Assembly: GCF_003012775.1 (NCBI RefSeq)
Contig: NZ_PXYG01000002.1
Span: forward strand, 744,001-808,000
DNA: 64,000 bases
DNA from: Zobellella endophytica
GTDB taxonomy: Bacteria; Pseudomonadota; Gammaproteobacteria; Enterobacterales; Aeromonadaceae
Direction of reading: 5' to 3'
Positions 50,453-62,147 of the stretch are shown one piece after another; positions within the stretch are counted from its first letter, which is position 1, and each line of letters opens with the position of its first letter. A program made the position numbers and the translations under genes. The notes beneath the pieces are model-generated. The model ran no database searches and was not told the origin of the DNA. It saw only the letters and a program-made list of their open reading frames with translations.

Positions 50453-51826
50453 TCACAGATTGATCAGGCGCCGGGCCTGATCCAGTTCAAAAATTTTCCC
50501 GTCCACCTTCAGATAGGCGGCCCCTTCCTCGGGGATGATCAGGGCTTCATGTACGCCGGGCAACGCCATCAGCCGCTGCAGCAGCTGCTCCCGCCGATCC
50601 TTGCTCTCTATATTAACACCAATGGGCAGGATATGAGACCGCACCTGGCTGACATTCGCCATGCCCGCCGCCAACCAGAACCAGAATGCCATGGCCATGG
50701 CCACCAGTAAAAAGACCCCGGCACCACCCAGTTGCTGGAACAGGGCACCGCCCAGCACGCCGCCGAGGAAGGCGCCGAAAAACTGGCTGGTGGAATAGAT
50801 GCCCATGGCGGTGCCCTTGGCCCCCGCCGGCGCCAGCATCGACAGGAAGGCCGGCAGCGAGGCCTCCATGAAATTGAAGGCGGTGAAATAGAGCAGCATG
50901 GCCAGGGCCAGCAGCCACAGCTGACCCTGGCCCAGCGCCATCAGCACCAGCGCCACCATCATCACCAGGATGGAAACCTGGAACAGCAGCTTGTTCATGT
51001 TGCGCCGGGCCCCCAGGATCAGCAAGGGGACGATCAGCACGAACGACAGCAGCAGGGTCGGCAGGTACAGCCACCAGTGCCGATCCGCCGCCAGCCCGGC
51101 GTCGAGCAGGGTGAGCGGAAAGGCCACGAACACGGCGGTAAGCGTCAGGTGCAGCAGCATGATGCCGGCATCGAGACGCAGCAGCTGTTTGTCCTTCAGC
51201 AAGCGGCCGAACAGCTCGGGGGCAGCGGTCACGTCGCGGATCTGGCCCTTGCTGGCCGAGGCCGGCAGCAGGAAACGCACCATCCCCATGCCGGCCAGCG
51301 CCAGCAGCGCCGTGGTCCAGAATACCCCGGACAGGCCGAACCAGGCTGCCAGCAGGGGGCCGGCCACCATGGCCACCGCGAAGGAAATGCCGATGCACAC
51401 GCCGATAATGGCCATCGCCTTGGTGCGGTGTTCCTCCCGGGTGATGTCGGCGGCCAGCGCCAGTATGGCGCCAGCGATGGCGCCACTGCCCTGCAGCACC
51501 CGGCCGGCGACCACGCCGTACACCGAGTCGGACAGCGCCGCCACCACCGAGCCCAGGGCAAACAGCGCCAGGCCGCCGTAGATCACCGGCTTGCGGCCGA
51601 TGCGGTCCGACAGCCAGCCGGCGGGGATCTGCAGCAGCGCCTGGGTCAGGCCGTAGGCGCCGATGACGATGCCCACCCACAACGGTGAAAAGCCGATCAG
51701 ATCCTGGCCGTAGAGCGCAAATACCGGCATGATCATAAACAAACCCAGCATCCGCATGCCGAAAATGCCCGCCAGGGTAAACGAGGCCCGCCGCTCGCGA
51801 GGGCTGAAGCCTTGCTCGTCGCTCAT
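50453..51826 (-). CDS. yajR: YajR-like MFS transporter
   Basis: Major-facilitator drug/proton antiporter-type protein; the physiological substrate of YajR is unknown. 457 aa: twelve membrane segments (motif [12 protein letters not shown] after helix 2) and a C-terminal soluble domain of about 70 residues ([20 protein letters not shown] onward) matching the ferredoxin-like YAM domain that distinguishes YajR. Divergent from uvrA with a LexA box between. Confidence 0.88.
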   Translation of the reverse strand: MSDEQGFSPRERRASFTLAGIFGMRMLGLFMIMPVFALYGQDLIGFSPLWVGIVIGAYGLTQALLQIPAGWLSDRIGRKPVIYGGLALFALGSVVAALSDSVYGVVAGRVLQGSGAIAGAILALAADITREEHRTKAMAIIGVCIGISFAVAMVAGPLLAAWFGLSGVFWTTALLALAGMGMVRFLLPASASKGQIRDVTAAPELFGRLLKDKQLLRLDAGIMLLHLTLTAVFVAFPLTLLDAGLAADRHWWLYLPTLLLSFVLIVPLLILGARRNMNKLLFQVSILVMMVALVLMALGQGQLWLLALAMLLYFTAFNFMEASLPAFLSMLAPAGAKGTAMGIYSTSQFFGAFLGGVLGGALFQQLGGAGVFLLVAMAMAFWFWLAAGMANVSQVRSHILPIGVNIESKDRREQLLQRLMALPGVHEALIIPEEGAAYLKVDGKIFELDQARRLINL

Positions 51827-51908
51827 GGATATCCTTCCGCCATCAATTTGCTCAAAAGGCGGCTAGTTTAGCACGGGGGCACTGTCAAGATTAATCCTTA
51901 TTGTCCCC

Positions 51909-51937
51909 TTGGCTGTCTATTCATCCAGTGCCATACT
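51909..51937 (+). promoter_or_regulatory. uvrA promoter candidate
   Basis: TTGGCT (51909-51914), 17-nt spacer, CATACT (51932-51937); start near 51944, about 28 nt before the uvrA ATG. The LexA box covers the -35 edge and spacer. Confidence 0.5.
51913..51928. promoter_or_regulatory. LexA (SOS) box
   Basis: CTGTCTATTCATCCAG: CTGT-N8-CCAG against the consensus CTGT-N8-ACAG, with one mismatch in the outer half-site. It is close to the E. coli uvrA-ssb operator as I recall it. It lies in the uvrA/yajR-ssb divergent region and overlaps the uvrA promoter, so LexA should repress uvrA and possibly yajR-ssb. Confidence 0.75.
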
Positions 51938-51971
51938 AGCCGGTCGAATTTACACCAAGGTCATGCTGCAG

Positions 51972-54800
<2,829 letters not shown>

Positions 54801-54819
54801 TCTATCGTTGGAGTCACGG

Positions 54820-56604
54820 ATGACCCGGATATCATTGCCTTCCCTCTGGTTCTGGTGCTTCGCCGTCTGGTTGCTGGGCGGCATGCACTTCTTCATGCAC
54901 AACCCCGGCGGCGCCGGCCTCTACCTGCCGTTCAACATGGTGGGCTGGATCTTCGTCTCCCTGCTGATCGGCCTGGGCCTGTGGCAGATGACCCTGAACC
55001 AGGCGGTCGACTACAGCCGTTTTCATCTCTGGTGCTGGCTGGCCTTCGCGCTGCTGCTGCTGCCGCTGCTCTATCCCAACAACCGCTTTGCCGACCATGC
55101 CCTGCCCCGGCTGGCCGGGGTGGCCGGCGGCCTGCTGTTCTATTTCTCCCTGCTGCAATGCCGCTTCGATCCGGCCCGGCGCTACCGGCTGTTGCACCTG
55201 GTGCTGGCCGGCATCACCCTCGAGGCCCTGTTCGGCCTGGTGCAGTACTACCTGCTGACCCCGGGCAACTGGATTGGCTACAACATCCAGAGCAACCGGC
55301 CCTACGGCATCTTCCAGCAGCCCAACGTCATGGCCAGCCTGATGGCTACCGGCTTGGTGCTGGCCTGCTACCTGTGGCTGGAGGAGCAGCGGCGCCTGGC
55401 GCCGGGGCAAAGGCTCTGGCTGGGCGGGGTGCTGATCGCCACCGCCCTGTTGCTGGTGGTGGGGCAGTCCCGGGTCGGCCAGCTCGGGGCCCTGGTCGGG
55501 CTGCTGCTGCTGCTGCCCCTGGCCTGGCACCAGGGCCGGCGGCGGCTGTTGCCGGCCCTCGCGCTGATCGCCGCCGGGGTGGCGCTGGGGCTCTGGTCCC
55601 TGACGCTGGTGGAGGGAGTGCAACGCGGCCTCGACGTCTACACCGCCTCCGGATTGCGCAAGCATTACTGGGCCCAGAGCCTGGCCCTGATCGGCCAGCA
55701 CCCCTGGCTGGGGGTGGGTTACGGCGACTTCGAACACCAGTTCATGCGCTTTTACGCCGGCCAGCGGGAGGCGCTCTCCGGCTTGCCGCCGATGGAGCCC
55801 AACCTGGATCACCCCCATAACGAGCTGCTCTACTGGGGGGTGGAAGGCGGCCTGCTGCCGGTGTTCGCCATTTTGCTGGCGGCGCTGGCCTTTGTGCGCC
55901 TGCTGGCCCGGGCCCCCTGGCACCAGGCGCTGGCGCTGACGGCACTGGTGTGGCCCATCGCCCTGCACAGCCAGACCGAGTACCCGCTCTATCACTCCCT
56001 GGCCCACTGGATCATACTGCTGACCCTGCTGTACTGGGCCGACAGCCGGCTGGCGCCGCCCGAGCGGCGGCCGTTCCGGCCCTGGCTGCTGGCCCGCTTC
56101 ACCGCCCTGCTGATCCCGGCGCTGGTGGTGCCCTTCATGCTCACCGGGCTGCAGACCGCCTACGTGGTGACCCAGTACGAACGTGGCGGCTACCGGGAGC
56201 CGCAGCGGCTGCTGGCCGCCAGCAACCCCATGGCCTGGCTGACCCGGCTGGAATTCAACGCCATGTCGCTGCGGCTGGTGGTGGGGGCGCAACAGCGGGA
56301 TCTCCGGGCGCTGCAGGCCTACCTGAGCTGGGGCGAAGAGTTCGTGCGCCATACCCCCAGATCCAATATTTACTACAACATGGTACTGGCCCTGAACCAC
56401 CTGGACCGGCGGCAGGAAGCCGAACGGCTGCTGGCCCTGGCCCGCCATTACTACCCCGGGGAACAACTGCTGCACCAGGACAGCATCAGCAAGGCGCTGC
56501 GCTCGCTGGATGAAGGCCGGGCCTCCGCCGCTCAGTCCGCCACCGCCGACGAGGCCACAAAACGCACCCGGAACATCTCGGGCCAGAGCTTGCCGGTCAG
56601 GTAA
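54820..56604 (+). CDS. PglL/Wzy-family O-oligosaccharyltransferase or polymerase
   Basis: Inner-membrane protein of the O-antigen ligase/PglL superfamily, which transfers or polymerises lipid-linked glycans in the periplasm. 594 aa from ATG 54820 with TTGGAG 6 nt upstream. About ten N-terminal membrane helices, then a periplasmic loop with PNLDHPHNELLYWGVEGG, further helices and a C-terminal TPR-like soluble domain (Wzy_C_2-like). GIFQQPNVMASLMATG resembles the PglL_A region. Its position next to uvrA matches the PglL gene of Vibrio cholerae as I remember it. The last 24 codons overlap the convergent cyclotransferase gene. Confidence 0.8.
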   Translation: MTRISLPSLWFWCFAVWLLGGMHFFMHNPGGAGLYLPFNMVGWIFVSLLIGLGLWQMTLNQAVDYSRFHLWCWLAFALLLLPLLYPNNRFADHALPRLAGVAGGLLFYFSLLQCRFDPARRYRLLHLVLAGITLEALFGLVQYYLLTPGNWIGYNIQSNRPYGIFQQPNVMASLMATGLVLACYLWLEEQRRLAPGQRLWLGGVLIATALLLVVGQSRVGQLGALVGLLLLLPLAWHQGRRRLLPALALIAAGVALGLWSLTLVEGVQRGLDVYTASGLRKHYWAQSLALIGQHPWLGVGYGDFEHQFMRFYAGQREALSGLPPMEPNLDHPHNELLYWGVEGGLLPVFAILLAALAFVRLLARAPWHQALALTALVWPIALHSQTEYPLYHSLAHWIILLTLLYWADSRLAPPERRPFRPWLLARFTALLIPALVVPFMLTGLQTAYVVTQYERGGYREPQRLLAASNPMAWLTRLEFNAMSLRLVVGAQQRDLRALQAYLSWGEEFVRHTPRSNIYYNMVLALNHLDRRQEAERLLALARHYYPGEQLLHQDSISKALRSLDEGRASAAQSATADEATKRTRNISGQSLPVR

Positions 56605-57302
56605 AAGTCGCCGCTGGCGGCATCATGGGCGATGCCGTTCAGCACCGCTTCCCGATCGTCGCCCCTGCGGCTCGCCGCCACCAGCGCCGAGGCGTCGATC
56701 TCGGCGCTGACCCGGCCGCTGGGCTTGTCTATCCGCACCAGCCGGGGCTCGTGCCAGATGTTGGCATAGACATGTTCGCCCACGCAGGCCAGCTCGTTGA
56801 GCCGCTCCTGCGGCGCGCCGTCCAGGCGCACCGTCACCCGCCCGCGCAGGGAGAAGTCCGCCGGATCCCGCCGGTACAGGGTGGCCGAGCCGTCGCTCAT
56901 CCACAGCGATTCGCCGTCGTAACACAGGCCCCAGCCTTCACCGCCGTACTGGTAGACCCCGAGCAGGCGGAAATCGTCCAGCCGGTAGCTCAGCGCCAGC
57001 CCCTCGCGCCAGGTGAGCTGGATCAGCCGATCGTCCACCCGGGCCAGGCCCTCGCCGAACCAGGCCGGATCCAGCTCCCGCCGGCGCAGCACCTCGCCGC
57101 TGGCCGGATCCACCTCCCGCAGGCTGGAATGGCCGTAGCGCCCGGTGCTTTCGTAAAAGCGGCCCTCGTGCAGCAGCAGGCCCTGGGTAAAGGCCCGGGC
57201 GTCGTGCGGCAGCACCTCCAGCACCTCGACCCTCAGCCGCTCCACCGCCGCCGACAGACCCGGCCACCCGCCCAGCAGCAACAACAAGGCCATCCGCCTC
57301 AT
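56532..57302 (-). CDS. Glutaminyl-peptide cyclotransferase (five-bladed propeller type)
   Basis: Periplasmic enzyme of the plant/bacterial QC type, which cyclises N-terminal Gln to pyroglutamate. 256 aa from ATG 57302, with GGAGGG 5 nt upstream. Signal peptide MRRMALLLLLGGWPGLSAA, then the family pattern FTQGLLLHEGRFYESTGRYGHSSLREVD, GEGLARVDDRLIQLTW, and the C-terminal NGIAHDAASGDFYLTGKLWPEMFRV. It overlaps the permease stop as ATGA, so it is the third gene of the operon. The 3' end overlaps the PglL-like gene tail-to-tail by 73 nt. Confidence 0.88.
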   Translation of the reverse strand: MRRMALLLLLGGWPGLSAAVERLRVEVLEVLPHDARAFTQGLLLHEGRFYESTGRYGHSSLREVDPASGEVLRRRELDPAWFGEGLARVDDRLIQLTWREGLALSYRLDDFRLLGVYQYGGEGWGLCYDGESLWMSDGSATLYRRDPADFSLRGRVTVRLDGAPQERLNELACVGEHVYANIWHEPRLVRIDKPSGRVSAEIDASALVAASRRGDDREAVLNGIAHDAASGDFYLTGKLWPEMFRVRFVASSAVAD

Positions 57303-58108
57303 CGGTTCCCTCCCGGCGGCACCAGCCGGTCGAGACGCAGCCGCTCCCGCTCGTCGAACAGCCGGCGGCTGGCCAGGGCCACCGCCAGCAGGGTGCCGAA
57401 ACCGGTGGCGGTGGTGATGGCGAACATCACCAGGATCTGGTATTTCACCGCCACCGCCGGCGAGCTGCCCGCCAGGATCTGGCCGGTCATCATGCCCGGC
57501 AGGCTGACCACGCCGGCGGCGGCCATGCCGTTGATGGTGGGGATCAGACCGCCGCGCATGGCGTCCCGCCGCAGATCGCCCACCGCCTCCTGCCAACGCT
57601 GGCCCAGCATCAGCCGGCCCTCGATCTGGGCCCGCTGGCGCCAGACCCCGTCGCTCAGCCGATCCAGGCCGATGGCCACGCCGGTCATGGTGTTGCCGAG
57701 CATCATGCCCAGCAGAGGAATGGCGTATTGCGGGGTATACCAGGGCTCGGGACCGATGATCAGCGTCAGCGACAGCACCGTCACCGCGAAGGAGGAAAGG
57801 AACATGGCCAGGGTGCCGATGCCGAAGGTCCAGCCGCCGCCCAGCCGGCGCTGCTGCCGGGCCATGACCTCACGACCGGCGATCAACAGCATGGCCGTCG
57901 CCATCAGCACCACCCAGTGCAGGGCGGTGGTGGCGAACAGCGCCTCCAGCACCAGGCCGATCAGCGCCAGCTGCAGCACGGTGCGCAAGGCGGCCACCAG
58001 CAGGCTGCGGCCGACCCCGAGCCGGCCGGCGGCGGTACAGCCGGCCAGCGCCAGCACCATGACCGCAGCCAGCCCCAACTGCCACCAGTTCAGCTCAATC
58101 ACCCCCAT
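57299..58108 (-). CDS. fetB: FetB-like ABC exporter permease (UPF0014)
   Basis: Membrane subunit of a FetAB-type exporter; FetAB in E. coli is linked to iron export and oxidative-stress resistance. 269 aa with about seven membrane segments and the UPF0014 pattern AIPLLGMMLGNTMTGVAIGLDRL. The start overlaps the ATPase gene by 14 nt and the stop overlaps the cyclotransferase as ATGA. The cargo of this homologue is not known. Confidence 0.87.
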   Translation of the reverse strand: MGVIELNWWQLGLAAVMVLALAGCTAAGRLGVGRSLLVAALRTVLQLALIGLVLEALFATTALHWVVLMATAMLLIAGREVMARQQRRLGGGWTFGIGTLAMFLSSFAVTVLSLTLIIGPEPWYTPQYAIPLLGMMLGNTMTGVAIGLDRLSDGVWRQRAQIEGRLMLGQRWQEAVGDLRRDAMRGGLIPTINGMAAAGVVSLPGMMTGQILAGSSPAVAVKYQILVMFAITTATGFGTLLAVALASRRLFDERERLRLDRLVPPGGNR

Positions 58109-58718
58109 GGCTCAGCTCCAGCTGCCGATCGCGGAGGCGACCATGGCGATCCGCCACCCGGGCGATCTGTCCGGGATCGTGACTGATCCACAGCGCCGGC
58201 AGGCACGCCTGCCGGATCCAGCGGCACAGCCAGGCTTCCACCCGCCCGGTCAGCGCCGGATCCAGGTTGGCGGTGGGTTCGTCGAGCAGCAGGGCCCCGG
58301 GCTGGTGCGACCAGGCGCGCAACAGCGCCAGCCGCTGCTTTTCACCGGACGACAGCCGGGCCACCGACCAGTCCTCCACCCCGGCCGGAAAGCCCAGCGC
58401 CTCGCCCTGGCCATCGAGCCCCTGGCCCAGGTGATCCGCCACCCGCTCGCCCCACCACTGGCTGTCGGCGGGCACCAGCATCACCCGGCGCCGCCAGCGA
58501 TGGGCCGGAACCCCGGCCCTGTCCTGCTCGCCCAGCCAGACGCGACCCCGGTGTTCATCCAGATCGGCGATGGCCCGCAACAACCGGCTCTTCCCCGAGC
58601 CGGAGGGGCCCGACAGGCACAGGATCTCTCCCGCCGCCACCGTCAGCGACACCGGCGCCAGCTCGCCCACCGCCAGCCCCTCCAGCCGGAGCGGCAGTCC
58701 ACCGCCGGTGGCGGCCAT
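58095..58718 (-). CDS. fetA: FetA-like ABC exporter ATPase
   Basis: ATPase partner of the FetB-like permease. 207 aa from ATG 58718 (MAATGGGLPLRLEGL); GGGGG lies 4 nt upstream. Walker A GPSGSGKS near residue 40, signature LSSGEKQRLALLR (LSSGE rather than LSGGE), Walker B ALLLDEP, H-loop ISHDPGQ. First gene of fetA-fetB-QC; its promoter is not obvious in the GC-rich upstream DNA. Confidence 0.87.
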   Translation of the reverse strand: MAATGGGLPLRLEGLAVGELAPVSLTVAAGEILCLSGPSGSGKSRLLRAIADLDEHRGRVWLGEQDRAGVPAHRWRRRVMLVPADSQWWGERVADHLGQGLDGQGEALGFPAGVEDWSVARLSSGEKQRLALLRAWSHQPGALLLDEPTANLDPALTGRVEAWLCRWIRQACLPALWISHDPGQIARVADRHGRLRDRQLELSHGGD

Positions 58719-59052
58719 GTCGCCCCCTGCTAGTGACAAGGCCAAGCCTCCCCTGGAGGCCGAGGTACCCCGGCCTCATGTCCATAGCTGTCGCAATGCC
58801 GTACCTGCCCCGAGCCGCCCCCGACGGCGCGCTGCCCAGGCCGGCCGCGGCCACCGGGCCACCGGGCCCGGCGCAGGCCGGTCCCGGCCCTCGCCGCCGC
58901 CCTTGCTTTTAACTTTGTATCCATGAGAATCCTGACCGTCCGAATGACTATACTGCTACCGAGAAGGCCCGACATGGAACGCAGGCATGAGATCCCTGCT
59001 CCTGCCCCGAGTGGGCCCGTATCTCGTGTAACATACTTCAAGGAGAATAATA
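58719..59052. other. Intergenic region between fetA-like gene and PA2779-like gene
   Basis: 334 nt with no supported gene. The left half is very GC-rich, with a small GCCTCC/GGAGGC hairpin (58746-58760) and a CACCGGGCCACCGGGCC duplication. Around 58905-58950 it becomes less GC-rich; TATACT (58948-58953) on the plus strand is a possible -10. It must hold the divergent promoters of both operons, but I cannot name them with confidence. Confidence 0.6.
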
Positions 59053-59448
59053 ATGATGCAACGAATCTGTCGAGTGCTGAATCCCCTGCTGATACTGTCC
59101 CTGGTTATGGGGTCGATACCCCTGGCGGTACAGGCTCAGCCGGTGGCGCTGGTATCCACCCAGCAGGTGCTGGCCACGGAGCAGGTGAACGCCGATCGGG
59201 CACGGATCGGCGAGCTGCTGACCCGGACCGAGGTGCGGGCGCAACTGGCCGGCTTCGGCGTGGCGCCGGCCGAAGTGGAAGCCCGGGTCGCCGCCCTGTC
59301 CGATCAGGAAGTACGCCAGATGGCGGAGCAGCTCGACAACATGCCAGCCGGGGCCAATGCGGTGGTCGGCGCCCTGCTCACCGTGTTCATCATCCTGCTG
59401 GTCACCGACCTGCTGGGCCTGACCAACGTCTTCCCCTTCACCCGCTGA
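59053..59448 (+). CDS. PA2779-family small membrane protein
   Basis: 131 aa. Signal-like N-terminus (LLILSLVMGSIPLAVQAQ), a central helical region with QQVLATEQVNADRARIGELL, and a C-terminal membrane helix (VVGALLTVFIILLVTDLLGL) ending in TNVFPFTR. This pattern matches the uncharacterised family named after PA2779, which is nearly always encoded next to a PA2778-type peptidase. AAGGAG lies 7 nt before ATG 59053. Function unknown. Confidence 0.8.
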   Translation: MMQRICRVLNPLLILSLVMGSIPLAVQAQPVALVSTQQVLATEQVNADRARIGELLTRTEVRAQLAGFGVAPAEVEARVAALSDQEVRQMAEQLDNMPAGANAVVGALLTVFIILLVTDLLGLTNVFPFTR

Positions 59449-59449
59449 C

Positions 59450-60385
59450 ATGGCCCGGCACCGCCTGCAGCAACAGGCCCACCTGGCGGGCCTGTTGCTG
59501 TTACTGCTGCTGAGCGGCTGTGCCGCCACGCCCCCCTTGTCGGACGACGCCAACGCGCGGTTGCCGGCCCGCGCCTACGTCACCGGGGTCCCCTTCCACG
59601 GCCAGCGCGACTACCAGTGCGGGCCGGCATCGCTGGCCATGGTGCTGAATGCCGGCGGCATCGATACCGGTGTCGATGAACTGATCCCCCAGCTGTTCCT
59701 GCCCGGACGCGAGGGCAGCGTGCAGCCGGAAATGCTGGCCACGGCCCGTCGCCACCAGCGCATCGGCTATACCCTGGAGGGCGGTTTCGAGGGGCTGCTG
59801 AGCGAAATCGCCGCCGGCCATCCGGTGGTGGTGCTGCAGAACCTGTCGCTACCGGCATTCCCGCTGTGGCATTACGCGGTGGTCATCGGCTACGACCGGG
59901 CGCGCCGGCAATTGATACTGCACAGCGGCGAACAGGCCCGGATGCCGGTGAGCTTTGCCCGCTTCGACGCCACCTGGGCCCGCAGCGGGCGTTGGGCCAT
60001 GGTGGCCCTGCCTCCCGGCGAGCTGCCCGCCGCCATCAGCCCGGCGCGTGCCACCGAGAGCATCGCCGCCTTCGAACGGCTGGCCGGCGCCGAGGCCGCC
60101 CTGCCCGCCTGGCAGGCGCTGGTGGCCCGCTGGCCGGCGTCGGCCATGGGCTGGTTTGCCCTCGGCAACGGCCACCACGGAGCGGGAGATCCGGCGGGGG
60201 CGGCCGAGGCGTTCCGCCAGGCGACCCGGCTCCAGCCGGACCTGGCCGTGGCCTGGCTCAACCTGGGGCTGACCCAGGCGGCGCTCGGCCATCCCGAGGT
60301 CGCCGCCAGCCTGCGCCGCGCCGCCGCCCTGCCCGGCCCCTGGCAATCCCGGGCCCGCCAGGCGCTGGCGACGCTCGCGCCCTGA
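59450..60385 (+). CDS. PA2778-family C39-like cysteine peptidase with TPR tail (lipoprotein)
   Basis: 311 aa lipoprotein: lipobox LLLSGC with acylated Cys24. A C39-like papain-fold domain has catalytic Cys57 (YQCGPASLAM) and His141 (LWHYAVVIGYD). It is followed by TPR-like helices at about residues 215-305 (WFALGNGHHGAGDPAGAAEAFRQA pattern). It begins 1 nt after the PA2779-like stop, so the two form a pair. The natural substrate is unknown. Confidence 0.85.
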   Translation: MARHRLQQQAHLAGLLLLLLLSGCAATPPLSDDANARLPARAYVTGVPFHGQRDYQCGPASLAMVLNAGGIDTGVDELIPQLFLPGREGSVQPEMLATARRHQRIGYTLEGGFEGLLSEIAAGHPVVVLQNLSLPAFPLWHYAVVIGYDRARRQLILHSGEQARMPVSFARFDATWARSGRWAMVALPPGELPAAISPARATESIAAFERLAGAEAALPAWQALVARWPASAMGWFALGNGHHGAGDPAGAAEAFRQATRLQPDLAVAWLNLGLTQAALGHPEVAASLRRAAALPGPWQSRARQALATLAP

Positions 60386-60387
60386 GT

Positions 60388-62088
60388 TCAGTGCAGCCCA
60401 CCCTCCCCGGTCAGCACCTCCACCAGCTGGGCGCGGGTCACCAGCCCCAGCCCCTGCCGACCGACCGGCAGCAGGAAGCCGGCACCTTCTTCCTGCTGCA
60501 GGGACTTGATGGCGGTCAGCAGGGAAGCATCTCCGGTCAGCTCGACCAGCCGCCGCCGCGGCAACAGCAGCCGCCGTAGCGCCCGCTCGCGCGGCTCCGC
60601 CTCCGCGTGTTCCTGTAGCAGTGCCGCCAGTCGATCACCGCCGACCAGGTAGGATTCCCCGCCCAGCCGCACCACCACCTGCTCGGGCCCGCCGTGCAGC
60701 ACCTCGGCCAGGGCCCCGCTGCCATCCGCGTCAAACTCGGCAAAGCGGAATCCGGCCAGCTCGGACAGATAGCGCTGGGCCAGCCCGGTGCGCAGCGGAT
60801 GGGTCTGCAGCACCCGCCCCCGGGCCCTGAGCAGGGTGATCACCAGGGACGGCTGGCGAAAACCGTGCTGGCACACCAGGTTGGCCCCGAGTACCACTAT
60901 CATCGCCGGCAACATGGCCTCGGCACTGAGCGACAGCTCCAGTACCGTCGCCAACGCCGCCAGGGGCGCGTGCAGCACGGCTCCCATCATGGCCGCCATG
61001 CCCAGCAGCGCATAGAGGCCGGGATCCGAGGTGCCCGGCACCAGGGCCCCGGCGATGCCGCCGGCACAGACGCCGAGCATCAGGGTCGGGGCTATCTGCC
61101 CACCCGGCACCCCCAGGCCGATGGCGGCGGCGGTGGCCAGCAGCTTGGCCGCCAGGATCAGCAGCAGCACCGGCCAGGGCAACCCCTCGCCCAGAATAAC
61201 GTTGATGGTGTCGTAGCCCGAGCCAAGGATCTGCGGCGCCGCCAGGGCCAGGGTGCCGGCGAGCAGGCCGGCCAGCAGCAGGCGCCCGTCCCGGCTCGGC
61301 AGCGGCAGCCGCAGGAAGAGCCGCACCAGCCGGTGGAACAGCACCGCAGTCAGGCCGATGCCGACACCGGTCAGCAGCAGGCCGGGAATATCCCGGTACG
61401 AGGCCAGCGACAGGGTAACCGGCAGCAATATCGGCTCAGCCCCCAGCAGCAGGCCGCTGACCGCCGAGGCGGTGACGGCGGCGGCGATGATGGGGGCGAA
61501 TCCGAGCAGGCTGTATTCCATCAGCACCACTTCCATGGCGAACAGCACCCCCGCCAGCGGGGTATTGAAGGCCGCCGAAATGGCCGCGGCGGTGCCGCAA
61601 CCCACCAGCAGCCGCAGCTGGCTCGGCGGCCGGTGGACATACTGGCCCAGTTGGCTGGCGATGCCCGCGCCCAGGTGCACCGCCGGCCCCTCGCGGCCGA
61701 CGCTGTGCCCCGATCCCAGGGCGATCAGCGCGGCCAGGAACTGGAACCCGATATTGGCCGCCGGCAGCCGCCCCTGGCCGAACTGCAACCGCTCCAGCAC
61801 ATAGGCCAGGCCGACCGCCTGGGCCGAGGCCGGTGTCAGCCGGTACAGCAGGATCAACAGCAGGCTGCCGGCCACGGGCAGGCCGAGCTGCCAGCCCCGG
61901 GGCAGCGACTCGAAGTCTTCCAGCGACGCGCCGTTCCACACCCCCAGCAGGCCGTTGAGCAGCACCAGGAAGCAGATCATCACCAGGCTGGCAGCCAGGC
62001 CGGTCGCCACCCCCAGCAGCACCAGGGGCAACAGGTTGTCGGAAAGGCCGGAAAACAGGCGGCGAAATCGGTGTTTGGCTGAGCTCAT
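60388..62088 (-). CDS. ClC-family chloride channel/antiporter with CBS-like tail
   Basis: 566 aa. About 10-18 membrane helices in the first 420 residues, then a cytoplasmic pair of degraded CBS domains. Gating glutamate Glu133 is present in GSGHSVGREGPAVHLG. The GxFxP equivalent reads GVPGGQIAP. The GSGIP motif with the Cl--coordinating Ser is not recognisable; the region reads SAQAVGLAYV, so ion selectivity may differ. It converges on the PA2778-like gene (2 nt apart). Confidence 0.9.
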   Translation of the reverse strand: MSSAKHRFRRLFSGLSDNLLPLVLLGVATGLAASLVMICFLVLLNGLLGVWNGASLEDFESLPRGWQLGLPVAGSLLLILLYRLTPASAQAVGLAYVLERLQFGQGRLPAANIGFQFLAALIALGSGHSVGREGPAVHLGAGIASQLGQYVHRPPSQLRLLVGCGTAAAISAAFNTPLAGVLFAMEVVLMEYSLLGFAPIIAAAVTASAVSGLLLGAEPILLPVTLSLASYRDIPGLLLTGVGIGLTAVLFHRLVRLFLRLPLPSRDGRLLLAGLLAGTLALAAPQILGSGYDTINVILGEGLPWPVLLLILAAKLLATAAAIGLGVPGGQIAPTLMLGVCAGGIAGALVPGTSDPGLYALLGMAAMMGAVLHAPLAALATVLELSLSAEAMLPAMIVVLGANLVCQHGFRQPSLVITLLRARGRVLQTHPLRTGLAQRYLSELAGFRFAEFDADGSGALAEVLHGGPEQVVVRLGGESYLVGGDRLAALLQEHAEAEPRERALRRLLLPRRRLVELTGDASLLTAIKSLQQEEGAGFLLPVGRQGLGLVTRAQLVEVLTGEGGLH

Positions 62089-62147
62089 GGGGCTCCCGGT
62101 TGCAGTGAAGGGGCGTCAGGCACGGTGCAACATCTCCAAGAGTACCA

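Noticed and set aside
58922-59052. Small plus-strand peptide starting ATG 58923 upstream of the PA2779-like gene
   Set aside because: No SD, no conserved pattern, and it reads on into the next gene in another frame.
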